Positions 1 through 6,059 of a DNA stretch of 64,000 bases are shown in pieces. A program made the position numbers and the translations under genes. The notes under the pieces were generated by a model. The model was not told where the DNA came from. It made no database searches and worked only from the letters and a program-made list of their open reading frames with translations. Origin of the DNA: Piscinibacter sp. HJYY11. GTDB lineage: Bacteria; Pseudomonadota; Gammaproteobacteria; Burkholderiales; Burkholderiaceae_C. Each line of letters opens with the position of its first letter. Position 1 is the stretch's first letter. The stretch is taken from NCBI RefSeq assembly GCF_016735515.1, contig NZ_JAERQZ010000002.1:1-64000 (forward strand), in the 5' to 3' direction.

Positions 1-203
1 GCGACTTTGGAGTGAACATGAGTTCGACCGGCGGTTGTGCCTAGAGAACTGTAGGCGCTGAAGTTCTTTCCACTTTCTGGCAGCTTCACGCTGTTTTCGA
101 TGCGCCCGTTGCTGACTGTGCCGTAGCACTGGCTCTCCGCGCCTACCGCTTGAACCGATAGCCCGCTGAGCGTGGCAAGGAGAAGAGAAGCGTATCGAAG
201 CAT
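1..203 (-). CDS. Secreted protein, possibly MepA-like murein endopeptidase (N-terminus only)
   Basis: This is the cassette farthest from attI in the window, cut off by the left edge. Translation from the ATG at 203-201 gives about 67 residues. They begin with a signal peptide (MLRYASLLLATL, likely cleaved after AVGA) followed by SQCYGTVSNGRIENSV and later GRTHVHSKV. The pattern CYGT-NGR-(E)N..LP...F..YS..G...GRT.VHSKV recalls, from memory, cassette-borne proteins annotated as penicillin-insensitive murein endopeptidase. The catalytic part would lie outside the window. Start choice: first ATG after the cassette boundary, 13 bases in. The enzymatic assignment is uncertain; secretion is well supported. 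Confidence 0.5.
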   Translation of the reverse strand, partial: MLRYASLLLATLSGLSVQAVGAESQCYGTVSNGRIENSVKLPESGKNFSAYSSLGTTAGRTHVHSKV

Positions 204-216
204 CGAACTAAATGCG

Positions 217-285
217 GTCTAACGTTTGACATGAGAGGCCCGACCCGGCTTGCCGGGGCGGGTCCTCTCGATGGAAGGGTTGGGC
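217..285 (-). repeat. attC site A
   Basis: A 69-bp imperfect palindrome bounded on the plus strand by GTCTAAC (217-223) and GTTGGGC (279-285). The arms GTTTGACATGAGAGG and CCTCTCGATGGAAGG pair imperfectly around a central hairpin with the loop region CCGGCTTGCCGG. Read on the minus strand it ends the cassette at 286-642, and its GTTAGAC box is the insertion point for the next cassette out. Confidence 0.9.
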
Positions 286-635
286 GGCACCGAACATTCG
301 ATGTATTGCTGCCGCGACTGGCGAGCCACTTTAGCCGCCGTGTGCGGGCAGGGCAATGCGCAGCCAGCCAAGCGCCGGACGCCCAGGGCACCCGCGGCGG
401 CTAACCCACTGACTGGCTAGAAGCTGCGAAGCGAGCGGCGCTTGGAAGGCAAGTGGCGCTGACGCAAGGCCTGGATAGGCCCGGCCAAGCTTTGTGAGTG
501 CCTCACGGCCTTGCATTGAGGTTGCAGCGCCGAGAACAGATATGAACAGCCGAGAGGCCAAGCATGGCAAGAAGAACTTGCGCGGTGGCTGGCTCTTCAA
601 CGACTTCTCGCATGGCACGGCATTTCATCAGTGCC
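286..635 (-). other. Cassette body without a convincing gene
   Basis: This is the 350-bp interior of the cassette between attC B and attC A. The longest minus-strand frame (331-618, 95 codons from a GTG) has a biased, Arg/Pro/Ala-rich composition and no recognisable domain or ribosome binding site. A 41-codon frame from the ATG at 628 is no better. A plus-strand frame beginning near 494 runs through attC B and antisense to the next gene, so it is probably incidental. The cassette may be non-coding, encode a very short peptide, or carry a promoter or small RNA. I cannot choose between these. Confidence 0.4.
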
Positions 636-704
636 GCCCAACGTTTGACATGAGAGGCGGCGCCCGGCTTGCCGGGCGACGTCCTCTCGATAGAAGGGTT
701 AGAT
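636..704 (-). repeat. attC site B
   Basis: A 69-bp palindromic site bounded by GCCCAAC (636-642) and GTTAGAT (698-704) on the plus strand. It has the same arms as the other sites (GTTTGACATGAGAGG; CCTCTCGATAGAAGG, one base different) around CCCGGCTTGCCGGG. It closes the cassette carrying the lipoprotein gene. Confidence 0.9.
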
Positions 705-718
705 TTCAGCTTCGTGCC

Positions 719-1156
719 CTACCAGATATCGACGACGTATTGAGTGTTTTGTGCACCGGTGACGCTGATGACAAGCTGAGATGGAACGAAGCTGTTGCCT
801 TTGTAGACCGGCTTTGCGCTGTAGCGAACGGTTGCGCCGCTGGCTGCCATCTTCAGGATCTCGCTGTCGATTCTTGCCTTCTCGTTAGCCGATTTCTCGG
901 GGATATAGATGACGTTAACCTCGGCGTCTTGTCCTCCGGCGGCAAGCGGGAACAAATGCGCCCGTTGCAGTTTTCCACTCCGATGAAGTGCTTGGGCCTT
1001 GTCTCGCGTATCGACGTGCGCATAGTCGACCTGGGTTTTCCCAGGCGTTAAGGCTGTCGACGTTCGGTCCGCCGTGGCGGAGGTTTGAGTGGCGCATCCG
1101 GCAGCCATGGCGAAGAGGACCAACCAGGCAAAGGCACGATAGAGACTTGGATTCAT
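719..1156 (-). CDS. Cassette-borne lipoprotein of unknown function
   Basis: The protein has 145 residues. A signal peptide (MNPSLYRAFAWLVL) ends in a lipobox, AMAAGC, so the mature protein is probably lipidated and anchored in the envelope. The remainder is soluble, with no motif I recognise; it contains a VDYAHVDT segment and a C-terminal beta-rich part ending VVDIW. The start at 1156 is preferred over the in-frame ATG at 1162 because AGAGGA lies at a normal distance from 1156 but touches 1162. It is the only gene in its cassette and reads away from attI. Its position about 3 kb from attI implies weak expression from any attI-side promoter, unless it has its own. Confidence 0.75.
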   Translation of the reverse strand: MNPSLYRAFAWLVLFAMAAGCATQTSATADRTSTALTPGKTQVDYAHVDTRDKAQALHRSGKLQRAHLFPLAAGGQDAEVNVIYIPEKSANEKARIDSEILKMAASGATVRYSAKPVYKGNSFVPSQLVISVTGAQNTQYVVDIW

Positions 1157-1187
1157 TGGCATTTCCTCTGGCGCCTGATTGGCTGAA

Positions 1188-1259
1188 ATCTAACGTTTGA
1201 CATGAGAGGCGGCGCAAGGGCGCAGCCCTTGTGACGTCCTCTCGATGGAAGGGTTAGGC
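1188..1259 (-). repeat. attC site C (divergent loop)
   Basis: A 72-bp site bounded by ATCTAAC (1188-1194) and GTTAGGC (1253-1259). The outer arms match the other sites, but the central hairpin differs: GCAAGGGCG-CAGCCCTTG replaces the CCGGCTTGCCGG type. It follows the OLD-nuclease... lipoprotein order: it terminates the OLD cassette and marks the insertion point of the lipoprotein cassette. Confidence 0.88.
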
Positions 1260-1260
1260 T

Positions 1261-2958
1261 TCACTGCGAGGTCTCGCCCTTTGTGCCAAGCTTTCGCTCA
1301 AGAGCTGAGACAAGCGCGTCGATAGCTGAACGCTTGTGGCTATTCAGTGCATCGGCAGGGCGCTTGGCTACCGATTGCGCGACGACAGCCTTGACCTGCA
1401 CTTTCATTGCGTCGTTCCATGGCTTACCTTGCTTTTCGAAGCATGCCCGTATGCGGTCTGACCATTTGGCGTTTCCTCTGAACGCAGAGTCATTGAGATC
1501 GACGCCAAACTCGGCTAGCACCTCCTTTTCGTAGGCTGGAAGATCAAACGTATCCTCCATCTCCGACTGCGCCATTCCTCGACACGTTATGAACGTGGTG
1601 TCGGCGACTCGCAAGGTCCTTTCATCAAGAGCTTTGGCGTACGCCTTTTTGCCGGACTCATCGTTGTCCAGGAGGACGTGCGACACACAAAGGGCATTGG
1701 AAAGTAGGGATAGCTTGTACGACAGATTGCCTGCGCCACCGATCGGCTCAATGACAAGGTGATACTGCTTCAATGCCTTAGCGATGATTGTGCTCATCGC
1801 TGGAAGAATGGAACTCAAAGCGATTAGGTCCTCATCTCCTTCAACAACCAAGACGTGGCTGGCGTTCACGAGATTGTCGGAAGCACGAACTCCAAGAAGA
1901 GATCGGATGGATGCTATGTCACGCGCAGGCTTGGCCTTGCTGCGGTCGATGAGGATGTTTCGGCCTACCGATGCTCTATCTACGAAGAGTGGGCAGTGCG
2001 TTGTGAGGACCACTTGGTTGTTCGCGGTTAGCGAATCGAGGACTTCTCGGAGACTATGCATGGCGCCGGGATGCAGATGGGACTCAGGCTCCTCGATCGC
2101 GACAACTGATGCTCCTGCGAAGGCCTCCTTGTCTTTTAGCAGACCAAGCGCAGCCAAACTCTTAACTCCGTCCCCTTTGTATTCGAGAAGGGTCATGGAG
2201 CCGTCGTCGATCTCAACTTGGCATTGGCTTCGTAGTGCAACCTTGCGCGCCGACGAAGGAACGCGCACCTTGACCCCTTTGATGCCCGGCAGAAACTGCG
2301 TCAGCGACTTTTGAATCGAAATAGACACTTTGTCGAGAATCGGCTGCTGCAGATCAGCAATCTTCTGGAGCGCAGCCGCGTACTGGTCGTTTCGCTCAAG
2401 CTGCGCGAGTTCCAGGGACAGCATCTCCTGAACTACCGAGAGGGCTTCATCCTCTGTTCGAACGGCGGGGATGTAAATGAACTGGATGTGCTCCGCGATG
2501 TACTTTGCGACCTTTGCCGATTTGGCAGATAGCGCGGGCCCACCGGGACCTTGCTTCCTGACGTTGATCTCTGGCCGATTGGTCTTACCAAACTTAACTT
2601 CAATCGGGAGGTTGCCGTTCAAGTTGTTTTTGACCTTTTCTCGGAACTCCTCGATCTCGGTCGACGAGAGTTCAAATTCGAGCCGAAAGATCGATTCAAG
2701 TCCGCTAGTCCTTGTCTGCAGCGAGATCGGAAAGTCTCTTCGCCAAGAGTACGAGTGGCCTTCACGAGCATCTCGGTAGAAAAATGCATCTTCGCTCGCG
2801 TGAGTGGAAAGTGCACGCATCGCGATTCCAAGCGCTCGCAGTACGTTCGATTTTCCTTCGTTGTTTCGACCAAGCAAGACTGTCGAATCGCCGATCGGAA
2901 TCTTGTGCGCGTCAGTAATGCTTCGAAAATTCGTGACTGAGAAGGAAACGAGGCGCAT
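1261..2958 (-). CDS. OLD-family ATPase with TOPRIM nuclease domain (probable phage defence)
   Basis: The 565-residue protein has an N-terminal ABC-type ATPase half: Walker A GRNNEGKS at 30-37, a KGDGVKSL signature-like segment near 261, Walker B VVAIEEPE at 285-292 and a switch histidine in TTHCPLF at 321. A C-terminal TOPRIM domain follows (VVEGDED at 371-377, LLDNDESG at 429-436). This is the architecture of OLD/GajA-type DNA endonucleases, several of which act in abortive or restriction-type phage defence. No GajB-like helicase gene accompanies it, so it would act alone. The start at 2958 excludes an upstream extension that would be translated attC sequence. It fills one 1.8-kb cassette and stops two bases from attC C. 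Antiphage function is inferred from the family. Confidence 0.88.
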   Translation of the reverse strand: MRLVSFSVTNFRSITDAHKIPIGDSTVLLGRNNEGKSNVLRALGIAMRALSTHASEDAFFYRDAREGHSYSWRRDFPISLQTRTSGLESIFRLEFELSSTEIEEFREKVKNNLNGNLPIEVKFGKTNRPEINVRKQGPGGPALSAKSAKVAKYIAEHIQFIYIPAVRTEDEALSVVQEMLSLELAQLERNDQYAAALQKIADLQQPILDKVSISIQKSLTQFLPGIKGVKVRVPSSARKVALRSQCQVEIDDGSMTLLEYKGDGVKSLAALGLLKDKEAFAGASVVAIEEPESHLHPGAMHSLREVLDSLTANNQVVLTTHCPLFVDRASVGRNILIDRSKAKPARDIASIRSLLGVRASDNLVNASHVLVVEGDEDLIALSSILPAMSTIIAKALKQYHLVIEPIGGAGNLSYKLSLLSNALCVSHVLLDNDESGKKAYAKALDERTLRVADTTFITCRGMAQSEMEDTFDLPAYEKEVLAEFGVDLNDSAFRGNAKWSDRIRACFEKQGKPWNDAMKVQVKAVVAQSVAKRPADALNSHKRSAIDALVSALERKLGTKGETSQ

Positions 2959-2973
2959 GTTGTCTCTCGTGAA

Positions 2974-3042
2974 GCCTAACGTTTGACATGAGAGGCATGA
3001 CCCGGCTTGCCGGGGCATGTCCTCTCGATGGAAGGGTTAGGC
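2974..3042 (-). repeat. attC site D
   Basis: A 69-bp site bounded by GCCTAAC (2974-2980) and GTTAGGC (3036-3042). The arms are GTTTGACATGAGAGG and CCTCTCGATGGAAGG around CCCGGCTTGCCGGG. It ends the DUF6998-like cassette and provides the junction for the OLD cassette. Confidence 0.9.
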
Positions 3043-3049
3043 ATCGCTT

Positions 3050-3520
3050 TTACCCTGCGCCAACTTCTTTTCTTCTGGCGATTCTTTGGCTGCTTGGAAC
3101 AGATTTCGAAAGCTCTCGCAAGGCGGAGTTTGGAACTGAAATCTGCGTCTCACCTATGCCTTTGCGATGAGCGTACTTTGCATAGACGACATCCCCTGGC
3201 CCATTGAATATTTCTTCAAAAGTTCCATTTGGGAAGAGCTTGAAGCCAAGCAGGTAATCCGGTTGTGCTCTTAGCGCCAGGCTATCTTTGAAGGTTGCCT
3301 TTATCTGAACTTTCCTGCCATCTAGCGTCGTCCCGTCGTAGGTAGGCTGAGAAGTCTCATGCAAGACAACTTCGTATTCCAGTTCTGCAATGACTTCACC
3401 TACATCTCCGACGAGACGGCCATCAATCGTGAACCGCCGGCTCGGAAACGAGGTGACGAGGCGCTCGATACCCTGAAACACGAGAGCGAGACCTTCGGTG
3501 AGAGCTTGGTGCTTGGACAT
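3050..3520 (-). CDS. DUF6998-like cassette protein with PD-(D/E)xK-type motif
   Basis: The protein has 156 residues. A conserved-looking core (GRLVGDVGEV at 35-44, YDGTTLDGRKVQIKAT at 61-76) resembles proteins labelled DUF6998; that is recognition from memory. Glu42, Asp67 and Gln72-Ile-Lys74 are spaced like a PD-(D/E)xK endonuclease fold with the Glu-to-Gln variant, so a nuclease activity is plausible but unproven. The C-terminal tail is basic (SSQRIARRKE), as often seen in DNA-binding proteins. No signal peptide or membrane segment is present. The start is the ATG at 3520, the first after the cassette boundary. It is the second cassette from attI and sits next to the OLD-nuclease cassette; both could be defence genes. 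Confidence 0.72.
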   Translation of the reverse strand: MSKHQALTEGLALVFQGIERLVTSFPSRRFTIDGRLVGDVGEVIAELEYEVVLHETSQPTYDGTTLDGRKVQIKATFKDSLALRAQPDYLLGFKLFPNGTFEEIFNGPGDVVYAKYAHRKGIGETQISVPNSALRELSKSVPSSQRIARRKEVGAG

Positions 3521-3529
3521 GCTGGCGAT

Positions 3530-3598
3530 GCCTAACGTTTGACATGAGAGGCGCTGACCGGCTTGCCGGGCAGCGTCCTCTCGATGGAAGGGTTAGGC
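3530..3598 (-). repeat. attC site E (first attC after attI)
   Basis: A 69-bp site bounded by GCCTAAC (3530-3536) and GTTAGGC (3592-3598), with the standard arms and the centre CCGGCTTGCCGGGCA. The stop codon of the second gene in cassette 1 (3593-3595) lies inside the outer box, a common arrangement in compact cassettes. Confidence 0.9.
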
Positions 3599-3922
3599 GG
3601 CGCTCGCATGACTACGAATGTATAGGCGATGGATTGCGAGAGCGAACACTCCGAAGAAGCCAAACCCTTGAATGGCAGTGAGTGTGTATGAGTACCAGGG
3701 CTTGGCGGCCAAGCAATCTAGGCAGGCGAACATCCACGGCAGGCGATAGGTTGCTACTAGGGCGGCTACGGTTGCGGCCGAACCGACTGCGCCGAGGAAG
3801 AAGACCCAGCCAACTAGCGGCCAGTTTGTGCGCCGTTTGAAAGCTGACCAACTTGCCCAGAGAAGGATGCCTAGAGCAAGAAAGCTGCCGAACGGCAAGA
3901 ACTTGTGTTGGAAGACTTCCAT
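3593..3922 (-). CDS. Small membrane protein, second gene of cassette 1
   Basis: The protein has 109 residues. Three hydrophobic segments are visible (around FGSFLALGILLWASW, PLVGWVFFLGAVGSAATVAALV and AIQGFGFFGVFALAI), so it is a multi-pass inner-membrane protein. A CLDC pair lies between the second and third segments, on a short loop. I do not recognise the family. The chosen start (ATG at 3922) lies 11 bases after the stop of the upstream gene; a longer frame from 4045 would overlap that gene. The two genes share one cassette and are presumably co-translated, which suggests they work together. Confidence 0.65.
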   Translation of the reverse strand: MEVFQHKFLPFGSFLALGILLWASWSAFKRRTNWPLVGWVFFLGAVGSAATVAALVATYRLPWMFACLDCLAAKPWYSYTLTAIQGFGFFGVFALAIHRLYIRSHASAA

Positions 3923-3933
3923 GCCGATGCTGC

Positions 3934-4161
3934 CTAGAGACTGAAGGCTGACCAATGGATCATGCCCACCGCAGATGCGAAGAAGACGCCCGCCGTAGCA
4001 AGAGCAACGCAACCAATTGCGACTGCTCGTGTGCCATAGATCCAAGTTTCTGGTTCATCGTCGTTGCCGGTGAAGGCGACGCGCTTTGTGGCGATTGCAT
4101 GAATGCCAAAAACAAGCGCGGCCAGACCTCCGATGAGCTCCATGACGTGCTGCGAGAGCAT
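3934..4161 (-). CDS. Small membrane protein, first gene of cassette 1
   Basis: The protein has 75 residues and two predicted membrane segments (GGLAALVFGIHAIA and AIGCVALATAGVFFASAVGM) separated by a short polar loop containing NDDEPETW. It is the gene closest to attI, with its ATG (4161-4159) only 12 bases past the attI crossover, so it should be the most strongly expressed cassette gene. An upstream extension to 4215 would cross attI and is rejected. Family unknown. Confidence 0.62.
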   Translation of the reverse strand: MLSQHVMELIGGLAALVFGIHAIATKRVAFTGNDDEPETWIYGTRAVAIGCVALATAGVFFASAVGMIHWSAFSL

Positions 4162-4167
4162 TGCGAC

Positions 4168-4174
4168 GCCTAAC
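4168..4174 (-). other. attI: attI core (crossover site)
   Basis: On the minus strand the sequence GTTAGGC is preceded by CATATCAC and lacks the partner arm found in attC sites, as expected for attI. It lies between intI and the first cassette, 12 bases before the first cassette start codon. Recombination would cut after the G. Confidence 0.8.
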
Positions 4175-4197
4175 GTGATATGGACATCAATCCAAAC

Positions 4198-4266
4198 AGC
4201 CGCATCTACCCACAACTAGCGACATGCGCCCACAAATGGACAGATGTGGAAGCCATATCTACCCAC
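4198..4266. repeat. Pair of 16-bp direct repeats beside attI
   Basis: AGCCGCATCTACCCAC at 4198-4213 and AGCCATATCTACCCAC at 4251-4266 match at 14 of 16 positions, with starts 53 bp apart and within 100 bp of the attI core. Class 1 attI also carries two accessory integrase-binding direct repeats, so these may be the equivalent. The stretch 4175-4336 otherwise holds no gene and no terminator. Confidence 0.55.
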
Positions 4267-4336
4267 TTCTCAAACTTGTCCGAAGCGTACCAGCCCCGAC
4301 CAAGCACATAACAGGTCGCCTGCGCTGCGCGCCACC

Positions 4337-4717
4337 TCACCCCGATGCTCGTTCCATCGAATCAGCATTGCCGCCCACCACGCGATCCATCAACCTCAGC
4401 CGTTTGACGATCCCCTTGGCGATCCACCATGCGCCCAGGCTGCCGTCCCATTGGCCGCCAAGCGCCATGACCTGTCGGCGCAACTCGGGCTCACCGCGCA
4501 GCCGCACCGCCAGCAATTCGACGGTTTTTCGGGGTGTGATCGGCATCTGTTCAACCAGCAGTTCGACCGTCGTGTAGCGGATCGTCCCTTCCAGGTTCTG
4601 TCGGTGTCGCACGCACACCAGGTGTGCGCCGTATCGCTGCGCGAGCTTGCGGGCGCCGGGTTGTGAAGGAGCGTACTTCTTGGTGACCCGCGTGCGATTC
4701 CAGGCTGGCGTGACCAT
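4337..4717 (-). CDS. Conserved-looking protein of unknown function between attI and intI
   Basis: The protein has 126 residues and begins [20 protein letters not shown]. The N-terminal half is basic. The C-terminal part ([17 protein letters not shown]) resembles the short 'GA-WD...W' motif of DUF5710-type proteins that describe a fold but no function. The protein is rich in Arg and Trp, so nucleic-acid binding is possible. The ATG at 4717 is preferred to a GTG at 4759, which would place the start 10 bases from the LexA box. The gene is divergent from intI across that LexA box and reads toward attI and the cassettes with no terminator in between, so it may be SOS-induced and feed transcription into the array. 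Confidence 0.7.
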   Translation of the reverse strand: MVTPAWNRTRVTKKYAPSQPGARKLAQRYGAHLVCVRHRQNLEGTIRYTTVELLVEQMPITPRKTVELLAVRLRGEPELRRQVMALGGQWDGSLGAWWIAKGIVKRLRLMDRVVGGNADSMERASG

Positions 4718-4768
4718 GTCTTGCAGTTTCCCTGCGAGTCTCTCGAACGGCGAACGCACACGAATGTG

Positions 4769-4784
4769 CTGTATGAATATACAG
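4769..4784. promoter_or_regulatory. LexA (SOS) box
   Basis: CTGTATGAATATACAG matches the consensus CTGT-N8-ACAG exactly in both half-sites, with the AT-rich spacer typical of strong boxes. It lies 34 bases before the preferred intI start and 52 bases before the divergent gene start. A good -10 hexamer, TATCAT (4785-4790), abuts it for intI. LexA control of integron integrases is well established in several species. Confidence 0.88.
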
Positions 4785-4817
4785 TATCATGAAGTCGGAC
4801 CTCGTCGCACGCAACGC

Positions 4818-6002
4818 ATGCTCTCCATGGACCACCCGCCCTTGCCCCCGCTGCAATCCGACCGCCTGCTCGACCAGCTGCGCGAGCGCATCCGCTACCT
4901 CCACTACAGCATCCGCACGGAAGGCACCTACGTGCATTGGGTCGGGGCCTACATCCGCTTTCACGGCATGCGCCACCCGGCTGAAATGGCGGGGCCGGAG
5001 GTCGAGAGCTTCCTGTCATGGCTGGCCAACGAGCGCAAGGTTGCCGCGGCCACGCACAAGCAGGCCTTGTCGGCCTTGCTCTTCCTCTACCAGAAGGTGC
5101 TGGGCCAGGACCTTCCGTGGATGAACGAGATCGGCCGCCCCAAGGACCGGGTGCGTCTCCCGGTGGTGCTCACGCATGACGAAGTCGTGCGGGTGCTCGC
5201 CCACCTCCCTCCCGCCCATCAGCTCATGGGCCGCCTGCTCTACGGCACGGGCATGCGCATCATGGAGGGCGTGCGCCTGCGTGTGAAAGACGTCGACTTC
5301 TCCCGCCGTGCCATCGTCGTGCGAGAAGGCAAGGGCGCCAAGGACCGTGTGGTGATGCTGCCAGCTTCGCTGATCCCCGCCTTGCGCGAGCAGCTCGACC
5401 TGGCGCGCCAGCACTGGCAACGTGACCGCGATGCGGGCCGCAGCGGCATCCACATGCCGCATGCACTCGCGCGCAAGTACCCGCGAGCCGCCTCGTCGTG
5501 GACGTGGTTCTGGGTCTTCCCGCAAGACAAGCTGTCGGACGACCCGCGCACCGGCCTCGAGCGCCGGCACCATGTGCTGGAGCAGGCCTTCCAGCGCGCC
5601 TTCAAGAAAGCCTTGGTGCAGGCCGGCATCGTCAAGCCGGCCACGCCGCACACCTTGCGCCACTCCTTCGCCACGCACCTGCTGCAAAGCGGCTACGACA
5701 TCCGCACCGTGCAGGAGCTGCTGGGCCATGCCGACGTGAGCACGACCATGATCTACACCCATGTGCTCAAGGTCGGCGGTGGTGGGGTGCGCAGCCCGCT
5801 CGATGCCTTGGCGGGTCTGGATGTGCTCGGGGCGAAGCAGGGCGGCGAGATCCGCGTCGTCGCCCATCATGAAGACGACGATGTCGATCACGCTGACGGG
5901 GCCGGCGCCTACGGTGTCGGCCCCGACATGCCGCCGCCTCGCGTGTGCATGCCGGTCGCGCAATACCTGGTGCCGGCCCGGCACCTGGCGGCCCTGGGGT
6001 GA
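4818..6002 (+). CDS. intI: Integron integrase IntI
   Basis: This tyrosine recombinase (394 residues from the ATG at 4818; an ATG at 4827 is the alternative) catalyses attI x attC insertion and attC x attC excision of cassettes. The N-terminal SAM-like domain spans roughly 10-110. Catalytic residues are visible: Arg147 (GTGMRIME), Lys172 (GKGAKDR), His278 and Arg281 (HTLRHS), His304 (LGHADV) and Tyr313. The IntI-specific insert [16 protein letters not shown] at about 220-235, absent from XerCD, settles the family. After the usual end ([10 protein letters not shown]) it runs some 60 residues further, with an acidic His/Asp stretch, which is longer than the 320-340 typical of the family. It is SOS-regulated through the LexA box, and dnaE2 follows. 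Confidence 0.95.
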   Translation: MLSMDHPPLPPLQSDRLLDQLRERIRYLHYSIRTEGTYVHWVGAYIRFHGMRHPAEMAGPEVESFLSWLANERKVAAATHKQALSALLFLYQKVLGQDLPWMNEIGRPKDRVRLPVVLTHDEVVRVLAHLPPAHQLMGRLLYGTGMRIMEGVRLRVKDVDFSRRAIVVREGKGAKDRVVMLPASLIPALREQLDLARQHWQRDRDAGRSGIHMPHALARKYPRAASSWTWFWVFPQDKLSDDPRTGLERRHHVLEQAFQRAFKKALVQAGIVKPATPHTLRHSFATHLLQSGYDIRTVQELLGHADVSTTMIYTHVLKVGGGGVRSPLDALAGLDVLGAKQGGEIRVVAHHEDDDVDHADGAGAYGVGPDMPPPRVCMPVAQYLVPARHLAALG

Positions 6003-6059
6003 GGCCGCCGCGGCGGCCACCGTCCTGTTGTTGTCGCCCGATGTGGAAAGCCGTTCGCC

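Larger units (their letters stand above)
1..6002. mobile_element. Integrase end of a chromosomal integron (cassette array, attI, intI)
   Basis: The stretch combines an IntI-type tyrosine recombinase on the plus strand, an attI-like core at 4168-4174, and five attC sites (217-285, 636-704, 1188-1259, 2974-3042, 3530-3598). Between the attC sites lie genes that all read on the minus strand, away from intI. This divergent intI/cassette layout is the classic integron architecture. The array continues beyond the left edge, so its full length is unknown. No transposon ends, insertion sequence or resistance gene is visible, and the attC sites are near-uniform, which fits a sedentary chromosomal integron rather than a mobile class 1 type. 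Cassette genes are clearly less GC-rich than the flanking chromosome. Confidence 0.93.

Noticed and set aside
494..1051. Plus-strand open frame of 185 codons
   Set aside because: It crosses attC B and runs antisense to the lipoprotein gene, with no ribosome binding site or domain.
217..3598. Regular palindromic repeats that could be taken for a CRISPR array
   Set aside because: Spacing is 350-1800 bp with genes between, each repeat ends in GTTRRRY/RYYYAAC boxes, and the units are 69-72 bp; these are attC sites.
4789..5124. Alternative plus-strand frame near the intI start
   Set aside because: It is out of frame with the recombinase and is Arg/Ser/Thr-rich shadow sequence.
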